Shown here in pieces: positions 41,796-50,978 of a stretch of 64,000 nucleotides of DNA; positions within the stretch are counted from its first letter, which is position 1; each line of letters opens with the position of its first letter. The notes beneath the pieces were generated by a model that saw only the letters and a program-made list of their open reading frames with translations, did not search any database and had not been told where the DNA came from. Source of the DNA: Clostridium thermobutyricum. Lineage in GTDB: Bacteria > Bacillota > Clostridia > Ch29. The stretch is taken from NCBI GenBank assembly GCA_016842005.1, contig JAENYD010000010.1, forward strand, positions 1-64,000, written 5' to 3'. The position numbers were made by a program, and so were the translations under genes.

Positions 41796-41998
41796 TTATA
41801 AACAGGATGCTTGCCCTCAGATGGGATTCCATCTGAAGCTTAGAAAACGTTATCCGGAGGGGTAAGGCCGATTACCTTTAGTTGGGGACATTCCGATGGG
41901 GACATTCCTGTCCACAGAGGAATACCGGGACTTCAGCAGGTGTATCCCTTGACCTCTGACAGGACGGGAGTATTAGCGGCGGTAGCCATCGGATAAAC
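41796..41998 (-). repeat. Interspersed RNA-like repeat, copy D (with an insertion)
   Basis: Minus strand: TTTATCCGATGGCTACCGCC, GCTAATACTCCCGTCCTGTC, then about 110 bases not shared with copy A (including two GGAATGTCCCC units), then TTTTCTAAGCTTCAGATGG, a hairpin with CCATCTGA, and CATCCTGTTTATA. It fills most of the gap between aspC-like gene and the sigma-54 regulator (41697-42075). The end GCATCCTGTT/AGAACAGATGC plus a T run may also end the aminotransferase transcript. Confidence 0.6.
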
Positions 41999-42075
41999 AA
42001 TCCCGCTCATTTTTATTATTAAATGCTGTCCTTCCGCTCCATCTCCCTGCCCGGCATTTTAAAAAGCCAGGTGGT

Positions 42076-43272
42076 CTACCGGAGCCTGCCGATAAACTCC
42101 TCCATCCTGTTTAAACCTTTCTCAAGCTGTTCCATAGAAGTGGCATAGGATATCCTTATATACCTGTTGTCCCCGAAGGCTTCCCCCGGAATAACAGCCA
42201 CCTCCGCTTCATCGAGAAGCAGCCGGGCAAATGTCATGGCCGAATCTATGACCTGCCCCCCCAAAGCTTTGTTCAATAACTTCTCCAGACTTATGTACAG
42301 ATAGAAGGCACCGGTGGGTTTGACATACTCAATACCTTCAATGGTGTCCAGTCTTTTCATGACATATCTCCGTCTGCTGTCATACTCTTTTACCATCCGG
42401 GATACTACTGACTGGTCCCCCTTAACAGCAGCAAGGCCTGCATACTGGGTGATGGAGCTGGGATGGGAAATAGCGTGTCCCTGTATGGCCCCCATAGCCT
42501 TTATTATTTCCTTCTCTGCAGCGGCATAGCCAAGTCTCCATCCGGTCATGGCATAGGCTTTTGACATGCCGTTTATCACAATGGTACGGGACTTGATCTG
42601 CGGATTTAAAGACGCTATGCTTACATGCCGCGCATCATCATATACCAGTTCCTCATATATTTCATCCGATATAACAAATATGTCCTTCTCTACCGCCACC
42701 TCAGCAATCTCTTGCAGTTCTTCCTCCGAGTATACCGTACCTACCGGATTAAGAGGAGAATTAAGCATAAGGGCCTTTGTCCTTCCGGTAATGGCCTCTT
42801 TCAGCTGCCCGGCAGTAATTCTGAAACCGTTGTCTTTTTCGGTTTTTACGATAACAGGCTCTGCCCCGGCTATTCTAACCATCTCCGGATAACTTACCCA
42901 ATAAGGGGATGGGACAATAATCTCATCTCCGGGATTGCATATAGCCTGCAGGGCAGTGGAAAGAGAATGCTTTGCGCCGCTTGACAGTATTATCTGGTCA
43001 TATTCATAATCCAGCCGGTTTTTTTCCTTGAGCTTCTTACATATCTCTTCCCTTAGACTGTCAATGCCGAAAGCCGACGTGTACCGCGTCTTACCCTCTT
43101 TAATAGCCTGAATGCCTGCCTCTGCTATATGCCGGGGAGTATCGAAATCCGGTTCTCCCGCACCAAATCCAACTACATCAATTCCCTGTTCCACCATCTT
43201 TTTCGCTTTCGCCGTTATGGCGATGGTCATAGACGGGGTTATTTGCTCTACCAGTTTTGATAAACCAGGCAT
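42076..43272 (-). CDS. Class I aspartate-type aminotransferase
   Basis: 398 residues. GAGEPDFDTP, GAKHSLSTALQAI, NSPLNPVGTVYSEEEL and the PLP lysine in NGMSKAYAMTGWRLGY, with FRVSYAT-like RISYATSME at the end. Matches aspartate/prephenate-type aminotransferases. Stands between a small cysteine-rich gene and repeat copy D. True substrate range is not decidable from sequence. Confidence 0.92.
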   Translation of the reverse strand: MPGLSKLVEQITPSMTIAITAKAKKMVEQGIDVVGFGAGEPDFDTPRHIAEAGIQAIKEGKTRYTSAFGIDSLREEICKKLKEKNRLDYEYDQIILSSGAKHSLSTALQAICNPGDEIIVPSPYWVSYPEMVRIAGAEPVIVKTEKDNGFRITAGQLKEAITGRTKALMLNSPLNPVGTVYSEEELQEIAEVAVEKDIFVISDEIYEELVYDDARHVSIASLNPQIKSRTIVINGMSKAYAMTGWRLGYAAAEKEIIKAMGAIQGHAISHPSSITQYAGLAAVKGDQSVVSRMVKEYDSRRRYVMKRLDTIEGIEYVKPTGAFYLYISLEKLLNKALGGQVIDSAMTFARLLLDEAEVAVIPGEAFGDNRYIRISYATSMEQLEKGLNRMEEFIGRLR

Positions 43273-43420
43273 TTTAATCCCTCCACAATAAAGTAAATAG
43301 TAACTGTGTTTACTATTTTATATTATTTTATTCCCTTTTGCCATAGTGCTGGTTGATGTTATCATAAACTATCGCTAAAAATACACACTGTCCCCTGGTT
43401 ATATGTTTTACCCAAAAGAA

Positions 43421-43441
43421 AAAAGAGCCATCGCTGGCCTC
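43421..43441 (-). terminator. Terminator after the small cysteine-rich gene
   Basis: GAG(G)CCA / TGGCTC stem with GCGA loop and six T, overlapping the stop codon. Confidence 0.65.
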
Positions 43442-43580
43442 AATATTCCTGGTTTACCGTTTTCTCAAAGAGTTCGCATCCCTCCGAGCAACAGGTGCAG
43501 TACCCTGCCGCATTGTGAATGCATGTCTTCACATTACATTTCTTATATGTGTATTTGTTTCCCGCTTTAGCCCTCTTCAT
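43440..43580 (-). CDS. Small cysteine-rich protein (DUF1540-like)
   Basis: 46 residues from an ATG after GGGGGTC; a longer frame adds 14 unlikely residues. Six cysteines at 15, 20, 28, 30, 31 and 35, in the order KKCNVKTCIHNAAGYCTCC and EGC, suggest a zinc or iron-binding knuckle. The CxxxxC-xxNxxGxC pattern resembles DUF1540. Function unknown. Between cstA and the aminotransferase gene, with its own terminator. Confidence 0.65.
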   Translation of the reverse strand: MKRAKAGNKYTYKKCNVKTCIHNAAGYCTCCSEGCELFEKTVNQEY

Positions 43581-43691
43581 TTTGTGACCCCCTGTATGGT
43601 ATATGTGTGTTATTGTATACAATTATACATCTAAACAAATAATTTTGCAAGTCTGATTTTGAATTATTCAAAAACTATTTTCCAGAAAGAC

Positions 43692-43732
43692 AAAAAAACC
43701 GGCAGGCCGCCGGATAATGCAGCGGCCTGCCG
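43692..43732 (-). terminator. Terminator of cstA
   Basis: CGGCAGGCCGC / GCGGCCTGCCG stem, followed on the minus strand by GTTTTTTTG. Confidence 0.9.
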
Positions 43733-43746
43733 TATGGAACAGTGTA

Positions 43747-45405
43747 TTAAGCTTCTGCTTTCTGCTCCTGGAACTTCTTGAACATCTTCCATGCATCTGC
43801 TGCCACAACCAGAGAAAGGATTATCAGTATTACAGCAGTAATTCCCAGGATCATGTTGCCTTTAACGATGAGGAAGTCATATCCCTGATATACAAGGGCT
43901 GCAACTGTGGTTACCAGCATGAATATCCCCGGATATAGGGTATACTTGCTCGGTTTGCCCTTTGACAGGAAGTAGGCTGTTGCCACCAGCAGTGCAAGGG
44001 CAGCCACAAGCTGGTTGGATGCGCCGAACATGGGCCATATTACCGACCATTTACCGCTGGAACCAAGCAAATACGCCAGTACAACACTGGTAAGGCTGGC
44101 AACCCACCTGTTCTTGAACACAGGCATCTTTTCTCCGAACAATTCGGTTGTTATAAATCTGTTAAGCCTTACCGAAGTGTCCAGGGTGGTCATAACGAAG
44201 GTCTTAAGCATGGTTATCCCGAAGAGGATACCGAAGGTAGGTCCGACAATCTTGGCAACAAAGTGCCCGTATCCTCCCCCGAACATCTTGATAGGACCGC
44301 CGGCCGAGAATGCTTCAAGGGCCCACATGTCATTGGCGCCCTGGGCTGTCCAGTGAAGACCGGCACCTACTGTCAGAAGGGCCAGGGTGGCAAGGGCACC
44401 TTCCACCAGCATCGCACCGAAACCTACCAGTTTACCGTCTTTTTCATTGGCCATCTGTTTTGCGGTAGTACCGCTGGCAACCAGCGAGTGGAAACCGGAA
44501 ATGGCTCCACAGGCTATAAGGATAAACAACATTGGCCACATGGGCCCCTGGCTCGGGCTCATGAATCCGATGTTGGTAGGTGCATTTATCGGCAGTCCGG
44601 AAGTGAACAACCCGATAAATCCCAGGGTAAGACCTATCATCAGTATCCAGTTGGCCAGGTAGTCCCTGGGCTGCAACAGCAGCCAGACAGGCAGGATTGA
44701 TGCTATAAATCCGTACGCCATCAGCAGTATAAACCATACCGAAAATACTGTTTTCGGGTCTTCAAAGGGCAGCGACAGCGGCAGCTTCATTCCTATGAAG
44801 ATTGATGCGAACAGTAACGCCAGCCCTATAACTGTACCGGTTGTGAGGTTAACGCCTTTCTTGTAAACCAGCCACCCGAAGAACATTGCTATGGGTATGA
44901 TCATAAAAGTGGGGAATACGATTTCTGGCGTAGTGGAAAGAGTATTGGAAGCAACAACGCCGAATACAGCTATTACCAGAATAAGTGCCAGCCATACGAA
45001 CACCATGAACAGTGTTCTGGCCTTGGGTGAAACTACCTCTTTGGTTACGTCCGGAATTGAACGTCCCTGATATCTTACCGAAATCATCAGTGAAACATAG
45101 TCGTGTACCGCACCGCAAAGGACAACGCCAAGGAGTATCCACAGGACGGATGGTCCCCATCCGAAGGCAAGTACTGCGGATACAGGTCCCAGTATGGGTC
45201 CGGCCCCTGCAATGGATGCAAAGTGGTGGCCGAAAAGCACCATGGGTTTTGCAGGATAGTAGTCAACGCCGTCATTCATAGTTACGGCCGGAGTGGGGTT
45301 GTCTGGATTGGGCTCTACCAGTTTTTTCTCAATAATAGAGCCGTACCATCTGTAGGCTATGAACAACCACACTATTGCTATTAATGCCAATACTGCAGAG
45401 TTCAA
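43747..45405 (-). CDS. cstA: CstA-family pyruvate/peptide transporter
   Basis: 552 residues and about 15 membrane segments, with PNPDNPTPAVTMNDGVDYYP, HHFASIAGAGPILGP and GASNQLVAALALL typical of the CstA family. E. coli relatives BtsT and CstA import pyruvate. A LytS/LytTR pair lies just upstream on the same strand, as BtsSR controls btsT. The promoter region has a perfect TATAAT (45446-45451) with a poor -35 (TTAAAT), fitting an activator-dependent promoter. TTG start. Confidence 0.93.
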   Translation of the reverse strand: MNSAVLALIAIVWLFIAYRWYGSIIEKKLVEPNPDNPTPAVTMNDGVDYYPAKPMVLFGHHFASIAGAGPILGPVSAVLAFGWGPSVLWILLGVVLCGAVHDYVSLMISVRYQGRSIPDVTKEVVSPKARTLFMVFVWLALILVIAVFGVVASNTLSTTPEIVFPTFMIIPIAMFFGWLVYKKGVNLTTGTVIGLALLFASIFIGMKLPLSLPFEDPKTVFSVWFILLMAYGFIASILPVWLLLQPRDYLANWILMIGLTLGFIGLFTSGLPINAPTNIGFMSPSQGPMWPMLFILIACGAISGFHSLVASGTTAKQMANEKDGKLVGFGAMLVEGALATLALLTVGAGLHWTAQGANDMWALEAFSAGGPIKMFGGGYGHFVAKIVGPTFGILFGITMLKTFVMTTLDTSVRLNRFITTELFGEKMPVFKNRWVASLTSVVLAYLLGSSGKWSVIWPMFGASNQLVAALALLVATAYFLSKGKPSKYTLYPGIFMLVTTVAALVYQGYDFLIVKGNMILGITAVILIILSLVVAADAWKMFKKFQEQKAEA

Positions 45406-45493
45406 AAAAATTCCCCCTTCACATTAATATATTATTACATTTATAATTATACGCCTGCGGGACAAGTTATTTAACCCTTATGGCCCGAAATGC

Positions 45494-45524
45494 ACAATAT
45501 CCGGCCTGAAATGCCGGATATTGT
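45494..45524 (-). terminator. Terminator between the LytTR regulator and cstA
   Basis: Perfect 12-bp stem ACAATATCCGGC / GCCGGATATTGT with a seven-base loop. The T tract is weak, so it may be partial. Confidence 0.65.
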
Positions 45525-45541
45525 CTCCAAGATGCACTCAT

Positions 45542-46306
45542 TCATAATCCCAGTATTTGCTTGAAATCCTTTATATTCGACCTGCTTACAGGAACCTTTT
45601 CTTTTTCGTATCCTTCCATCGCCAGCTGGTATGTGTTATTGAACCAGGGAATTATCTCCTTTATATGATTAATATTTACTATATAGCCTCTATGGGTTCT
45701 GAAAAACACATAGGGGTCCAGCCGTTGCTCCAGGTCTCCGAGGGTATGTGTGGTAGGGAATTCACCCCTTTTGGTAATAATGAGATTTTCCTTATCCAGG
45801 GTCTTGACACAGATTATTTCTTCATTATCTATAAGCATTACCCTGTTATTTAACTTAACCGGTATCTTGCTGGGCTTACCATAAAAAGCCTGGCTGTTGC
45901 CTAAAAACTCCCTGACCCTTCGATTACACGCACTACCCTCCCTCTTAATGGCAACAATACGTTCCAGGGTCTTTTGAAGCCTTCCCTGGCTGAAGGGCTT
46001 CAGTATATAGTCAACCGCATTCATCTCAAAGGCCTTGACGGCATACTGGTCATAGGCGGTAGCGAATACGATATGGAGGTCAGGATTGATGCTCAGCAGT
46101 CCCTCAGCAAGAATAAAACCGTTCATATCATCAATCTGAATGTCCAGAAAAGCAATGTCCAGCTGCTCTTCCGAGGCCTTTTTCAATGCCCTGCGCGAGG
46201 TATCCGCCTCACCGCAAAGCTTAATAAAGTCATATTTGCTTAAAAGATATTTCAGCTCTTCCCGGGCGGGTTTTTCATCATCCACAATTAACACTTTCAT
46301 CTTCAT
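45542..46306 (-). CDS. LytTR response regulator (BtsR/LytR type)
   Basis: 254 residues: receiver domain (KVLIVDDEKPAREEL, IAFLDIQIDDMNGF, YILKPF) and a LytTR DNA-binding domain at about 145-250 (FFRTHRGYIVNINHIKEI). It overlaps the kinase gene by 29 bases and lies next to cstA, its likely target, by analogy with BtsSR-BtsT. Confidence 0.92.
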   Translation of the reverse strand: MKMKVLIVDDEKPAREELKYLLSKYDFIKLCGEADTSRRALKKASEEQLDIAFLDIQIDDMNGFILAEGLLSINPDLHIVFATAYDQYAVKAFEMNAVDYILKPFSQGRLQKTLERIVAIKREGSACNRRVREFLGNSQAFYGKPSKIPVKLNNRVMLIDNEEIICVKTLDKENLIITKRGEFPTTHTLGDLEQRLDPYVFFRTHRGYIVNINHIKEIIPWFNNTYQLAMEGYEKEKVPVSRSNIKDFKQILGL

Positions 46307-47990
46307 AGGCTATCCCCCTCTTCCCGTAATAATGAGGAATTACCATTGAAACAGAGGTGCCCTTCCCTGGCTGGCTTTCTATCCGCAGGCCCGATTCACT
46401 GCCGTACATATTTTTAAGTCTTTTATCAATATTCCTGAGGCCGATCTTCCTGTTGTCGTCTTCATCAATGAACTGCTCGCCGGGGCTGAAACCAACGCCG
46501 TTATCTTTCACGTATATATAGGTCCCCTCCAGACATTTCCTGGCACCGATAGTAACGGTTCCACCTTCTTCCCTGGGAAGAAGGCCGTGTTTTACGGCAT
46601 TTTCCACCAGGGGCTGGAGTAAAAGGGGCGGAATATGACAGTCTATATCCTTCTCCACATCAAAATTTACATTCAGCCTGTCACCAAATCTCGCCTTTTC
46701 AATGTTCAGGTAAGATTTGATATTTTCTATCTCCATGAAAAGGTCTATATCCTCTCCATAATTTCTCAGGTTGTTCCTGAGCAGGTCTCCGAGGTCAATC
46801 AGCAGCTTACGCGCTATTTCGGGAGATACCCTGCAGTAGGATACTATAGTGTTAAGGGCGTTAAACAGGAAATGGGGATTTATCTGGGCCTGCAGTGCTT
46901 TCAATTCCGCCTTCGAGAGCAGCCTGGCCTGTTCTTCTATTTTGCTCAGCTCCAGCTGGCTTGAGAAAAGCTGGGCCAGTCCCATGGCCAGTTCAACATC
47001 AAGGGATCCGATACTGTCTTTCCCGTTTTTTATGAGGATCAGGCACCCTATAATGGTATTTCTTTCTTTCAGGGGCACCACTATGGATGTTTCATACCTC
47101 CCATAAGGATTCTGCCTGGTAATAATGGCCCGTTCCCCGGTCCCCATAACCCTTAGAATGTCTTCATCATCAATGGGTCTGTCCGACTGCAGGTCGATAT
47201 TTGGGTTCCCCGCAAAAGAGAGGATTTTTTTTGTATCGGTTATGGCAACACCGTCTATATTGACCATTTCACAGATTATCCTTGCCGTCCGCATGGCTGA
47301 TATGCTGTTAAGCCCTTTTCGCAAATATGGCAGGGTTTTGTTGGCTATATTAAGGGCCAGCTGTGCATTCATGGCAGCGAACTTTTCCTGTTCACTGTAA
47401 ATATTGTTGATTATCAGGATTGATATAGCCATACCGACAGAATTAATGGTCAGCATGGGGAAGAAAATAATCTTTACCAGTTCGACCGCTTTATCATAAG
47501 GCGTGGCAATCATCAGGATAAGGAACATCTCCAGGGCTTCCGCCATAATTACAGCGGCTAGCGAATCCCATATATCTATCATTTTATTCCTCGACTTGGA
47601 ATGAATGGCCCCTCCTATTGCCCCCTGTATTACGGTGGAAAGCCCGCAGGAAAAAGCAGTAAGACCCCCGATGTCTATTGCCCACCGGTGAAACCCCGCT
47701 ATCAGTCCGGCTCCCAGACCCACCGCCGGTCCTCCCAGTATACCTGCGATCATTACCGCAATAATCCTGGAATTGGCAATGGATCCCATTATGGGGGTGC
47801 CATAATAGGTTCCCATAATACCCAGACCGCCGAATATAAGAATAAGGAACAGCTTTTCATGATTCGATATATGCCTTTTCAGCAGCAGTTTTTTAAATGT
47901 GCCCACACGGGAAAGGAAGAATACAATTATTATTAATATCCCCAATTTGTTCGCCAGGTTATTTATAACCTCTATGATCACCACAGTCAC
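46278..47990 (-). CDS. LytS/BtsS-type sensor histidine kinase
   Basis: 570 residues. 5TM-5TMR_LYT membrane sensor at about 1-200 (GGPAVGLGAGLIAGFHRW), a GAF domain at about 225-355, and a His_kinase domain with INPHFLFNALNTI and ATPase boxes LVENAVKHGL, DNGVGFSP. In E. coli the same architecture senses external pyruvate. Sensor of the cstA locus. Confidence 0.92.
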   Translation of the reverse strand: MTVVIIEVINNLANKLGILIIIVFFLSRVGTFKKLLLKRHISNHEKLFLILIFGGLGIMGTYYGTPIMGSIANSRIIAVMIAGILGGPAVGLGAGLIAGFHRWAIDIGGLTAFSCGLSTVIQGAIGGAIHSKSRNKMIDIWDSLAAVIMAEALEMFLILMIATPYDKAVELVKIIFFPMLTINSVGMAISILIINNIYSEQEKFAAMNAQLALNIANKTLPYLRKGLNSISAMRTARIICEMVNIDGVAITDTKKILSFAGNPNIDLQSDRPIDDEDILRVMGTGERAIITRQNPYGRYETSIVVPLKERNTIIGCLILIKNGKDSIGSLDVELAMGLAQLFSSQLELSKIEEQARLLSKAELKALQAQINPHFLFNALNTIVSYCRVSPEIARKLLIDLGDLLRNNLRNYGEDIDLFMEIENIKSYLNIEKARFGDRLNVNFDVEKDIDCHIPPLLLQPLVENAVKHGLLPREEGGTVTIGARKCLEGTYIYVKDNGVGFSPGEQFIDEDDNRKIGLRNIDKRLKNMYGSESGLRIESQPGKGTSVSMVIPHYYGKRGIAYEDESVNCG

Positions 47991-48071
47991 CCTCTTAAAT
48001 CAATATCCATATATATTGTATCCTTATTTGTTCTATAAGTAAATGCCCGGCGGCTCTTTTTGCCCTTCAGC

Positions 48072-48098
48072 GCAAAAGACCGCCTGTAGCTGGCGGTC
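48072..48098 (-). terminator. Terminator of fhs
   Basis: GACCGCC / GGCGGTC stem with TTTT following on the minus strand, 50 bases past the fhs stop. Confidence 0.75.
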
Positions 48099-48147
48099 TC
48101 TGGATCAAATTCTTAATCCTGCCGGGATGTTTATACCCGTCAGAATT

Positions 48148-49818
48148 TTAGAACAATCCTGTTATCTTGCCATTTTCATCAATGTCAATACTCTCTGCCG
48201 ACGGGACTTTCGGGAGACCCGGCATGGTCATGATATCTCCGGTATAGGCCACCAGGAAGCCTGCGCCCGCTGACAGTCCCACCTCCGAAACCGATATTTT
48301 GAAGCCTCTCGGCCTTCCCAGCAGCCGGGGATTGTCAGAAAGCGAATACTGGGTCTTTGCGGTACACACCGGAAGCTTGTCCGCTCCCATATCTTCATAT
48401 TTCCTTATGCTTTTCAGGGCATTGCTGCTGAATTCCACACCATCGGCGCCGTATATTTCCCTGGCTATTATCTCGATTTTTTCTTTAACGGGCAGTTTTA
48501 CGTCATACAGTACCTTAAACGAAGATTTGCCTTTCCCTATGGCATTGAGCACTTTTTCCGCCAGCTCTATTCCGCCTTCTCCGCCCTTTGCCCATACTTC
48601 GGACAGGGCGAAATCAACCCCCAGGGCTTTGCATGAGTTTTCCAGGGCTTTTAACTCCCCATCGGTATCAGTGGGGAATCTGTTTATGGCTACAACCGGT
48701 TCCAGTCCAAATTTCCTTATATTTTCAATGTGTTTATGCAGGTTTTCGGCCCCTGTCTCCAGGGCCTGTATGTTTTCTTTTTCCAGTTCTTTCCTATCAA
48801 CCCCGCCATGGAGTTTGAGGGCCCTGACGGTAGCTACAAGGACCACAAGGTCGGGTGTCAGGTTCCCATACCGGCATTTAATGTCCAGGAACTTTTCCGC
48901 GCCAAGGTCCGCACCGAAACCTGCCTCTGTGATAACGTAATCAACCAGTTTCAAAGCAGTTTTTGTGGCTGAAATACTGTTACATCCGTGGGCAATATTG
49001 GCAAAAGGCCCCCCGTGTACAAATGCAGGGGTGTTCTCCAGGGTCTGCACGAGATTGGGTTTCAGGGCATCTTTAAGCAAAACGGTCATGGCACCGGTTG
49101 CCCCCAGGTCATCCGCAGTAACCGCCTGGTCATCATATGTATATGCCACAACCATTTTGCCCAGTCTCTTTTTCAGGTCCATCAGGCCATCGGCAAGGCA
49201 CAGTATGGCCATCACTTCTGATGCCACCGAAATCATATAGCCATCCTGTCTGGGCACTCCCTGGGTTCTGCCTCCCAGGCCGATAACTATATTTCTCAAT
49301 GCCCTGTCATTCATGTCAACAACCCGCTTCCACACTACCCTCCGGGGATCTATTCCCAGGCTGTTGCCCTGCTGCAGATGATTGTCCAGCATCGCTGAAA
49401 GCAAGTTGTGTGCCGTGGATACAGCATGGATATCTCCTGTAAAATGAAGATTTATATCTTCCATGGGTACTACCTGGGCATATCCTCCACCGGCAGCACC
49501 GCCTTTTATACCGAACACCGGTCCCAGGGAAGGTTCCCTCAGGGCTATCATGGATTTCTTGCCGAGGCGGCCAAGGGCCTGTCCCAATCCTACCGTTGTT
49601 GTGGTCTTCCCTTCTCCCGCCGCCGTAGGATTTATGGCTGAAACAAGTATTAGCTTTCCGTCCGGTTTGTCTTCCAGGGTTTTGTACAGGTCCAGGGAAA
49701 TTTTCGCCTTGTACTTTCCGTACTGCTCAACATAAGCCCCGTCAATCCCCAGGGCTTCAGCCACTTCCATAATCGGCTTCATTCTAGCTTCCTGAGCTAT
49801 TTGAACATCGCTTTTCAC
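48148..49818 (-). CDS. fhs: Formate-tetrahydrofolate ligase
   Basis: 556 residues, full length. P-loop [19 protein letters not shown] near 65, [21 protein letters not shown] and DMNDRALR follow, and VRALKLHGG later. It makes 10-formyl-THF from formate, ATP and THF, serving the methyl branch of the Wood-Ljungdahl pathway or folate one-carbon supply. It is alone here; no other acetogenesis genes are in view. Confidence 0.97.
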   Translation of the reverse strand: MKSDVQIAQEARMKPIMEVAEALGIDGAYVEQYGKYKAKISLDLYKTLEDKPDGKLILVSAINPTAAGEGKTTTTVGLGQALGRLGKKSMIALREPSLGPVFGIKGGAAGGGYAQVVPMEDINLHFTGDIHAVSTAHNLLSAMLDNHLQQGNSLGIDPRRVVWKRVVDMNDRALRNIVIGLGGRTQGVPRQDGYMISVASEVMAILCLADGLMDLKKRLGKMVVAYTYDDQAVTADDLGATGAMTVLLKDALKPNLVQTLENTPAFVHGGPFANIAHGCNSISATKTALKLVDYVITEAGFGADLGAEKFLDIKCRYGNLTPDLVVLVATVRALKLHGGVDRKELEKENIQALETGAENLHKHIENIRKFGLEPVVAINRFPTDTDGELKALENSCKALGVDFALSEVWAKGGEGGIELAEKVLNAIGKGKSSFKVLYDVKLPVKEKIEIIAREIYGADGVEFSSNALKSIRKYEDMGADKLPVCTAKTQYSLSDNPRLLGRPRGFKISVSEVGLSAGAGFLVAYTGDIMTMPGLPKVPSAESIDIDENGKITGLF

Positions 49819-49902
49819 TATTTCACCCTCCTTGTATAATGCGTATAACTCCGAATATCTTATTCTATTATATATTAATAATTCGGTATATTCCAGAACT
49901 AT

Positions 49903-50391
49903 TTAATAATCATCATCGATATCGTTCATATTTTCTTGTTCCACCCATTCTTCTACTGAATATACCCTGTAACTGGCCTTATCATCCCTGACAAGGACCC
50001 GGTCAATACCGGCGTTTATTATCATCCTCCTGCACAGCCTGCAGGGTATTGCATCCCCCACTATGCTCCCGTCATCCGCCTCAACCCCGCAGAGATAGAG
50101 GGTTCCTCCCAGCATGTCCTTTCGGGCTGCATGAATGATGGCATTCATCTCTGCATGAACAGAACGGCAGAGCTCATACCTGGTACCCCGCGGGACCTTT
50201 TTCTCTATCCGGATGCAGCGGTTTATGTCACAGCAGTTTTTTGCCCCCCTGGGCGCCCCGGTGTAACCGGTGCTTACAATCTGGTCATTGTTCACAATCA
50301 CAGCTCCGAAATTCCGTCTGAGGCAGGTGCCTCTTCTGGAGCATTCTTCCGCAATATTCAGATAATAGTTGTGTTTGTCTATTCTCTGCAT
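49903..50391 (-). CDS. comEB: ComEB/dCMP deaminase-family protein
   Basis: 162 residues from an ATG five bases after GGGAGG; an in-frame extension of 37 residues looks non-coding. Zinc ligands HAEMNAI and a later PCRLCRRMI, with RRNFGAVIVNNDQIVSTGY and RGTCLRR, match the deoxycytidylate deaminase group. It turns dCMP to dUMP for dTMP supply. The long spacer around the first site and the GAPRGAKNCCDINRCIR part are normal for the ComEB type. Confidence 0.9.
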   Translation of the reverse strand: MQRIDKHNYYLNIAEECSRRGTCLRRNFGAVIVNNDQIVSTGYTGAPRGAKNCCDINRCIRIEKKVPRGTRYELCRSVHAEMNAIIHAARKDMLGGTLYLCGVEADDGSIVGDAIPCRLCRRMIINAGIDRVLVRDDKASYRVYSVEEWVEQENMNDIDDDY

Positions 50392-50480
50392 TATATCCTC
50401 CCTTCCTTCCCTTGAAATGCCTTTGGTTTTTATTGTATAAGAAAATCCTTCCTCACACAACAATATATAACCGAAAACAT

Positions 50481-50517
50481 AATTAGAACCTGTCGTTGTC
50501 AACGACAGGTTCTAATT
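50481..50517. repeat. Perfect 37-base palindrome
   Basis: Arms of 18 bases, AATTAGAACCTGTCGTTG and its exact complement, around one base. It touches the stop codon of the gene at 50517 and lies downstream-to-upstream between that gene and comEB. It can act as a terminator-like hairpin though its T tract is short; the extreme symmetry also fits a protein-binding site. Confidence 0.7.
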
Positions 50518-50720
50518 CAATGAACAGGGGGCTGCGAAGATGTTTCGTATTTGTCCAGCAGCTGCCTGAGCTTATGGGATTGCAGACCTGTTTGCTCGGC
50601 AAATTTCTGAAATGCCTCTTTTACTTCCTCATCATCTACGCTTTTCGAAAAATTCTCCAGGTCCCTGACCCTTTCCTGGGTATCCAAAACCATTTTGAGC
50701 AAAACATCCCTGGTATTCAT
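50517..50720 (-). CDS. Small helical protein, unknown
   Basis: 67 residues from an ATG eight bases after AGGAGG. Nearly all helix (MVLDTQERVRDLENFSKSV, EVKEAFQKFAEQTG, HKLRQLLDKYE), acidic, no cysteines. The style is like the helical tail of the rubredoxin-like protein at 2244 or small ferritin-like relatives, without metal ligands. Upstream is a 258-base stretch holding only a terminator of the NUDIX gene. Confidence 0.65.
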   Translation of the reverse strand: MNTRDVLLKMVLDTQERVRDLENFSKSVDDEEVKEAFQKFAEQTGLQSHKLRQLLDKYETSSQPPVH

Positions 50721-50833
50721 CCGGACACCTCCTGACATTTAGCTACTTTAATATTCTTCCGTATTGCCCCGTCTAATATGTATTCCAATTTCCCTGTTTA
50801 TCGGATGACATCCGTCTGAGTTGAGGCCTGCAT

Positions 50834-50866
50834 AAAAAAAGTGCAAACCAGGTCAGACTGGTTTGC
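50834..50866 (-). terminator. Terminator after the NUDIX gene
   Basis: GCAAACCAG / CTGGTTTGC stem, six-base loop, then ACTTTTTTTAT on the minus strand; about 110 bases past the NUDIX stop. Confidence 0.85.
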
Positions 50867-50978
50867 GGATAGAAGGGCTTGTATAAACTATTGACAAACT
50901 GTAAAAAAACAGAAGGCCTTTATTCGATTTATTATATACATTTATATTATCATTTATTGAATAATCAGTCAAATGAAT

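Noticed and set aside
1072-41998. Identification of the repeat family as a raiA-type or HEARO/IscB RNA
   Set aside because: The general look of a large structured RNA invites this, but several copies lie in one short region and I could not match the known conserved features from memory.
50790-50830. Possible fifth copy of the interspersed repeat (GTTTATCGGATGACATCC)
   Set aside because: Only about 18 bases resemble the 5' end of copies B and D and the order of blocks differs, so the match may be chance.
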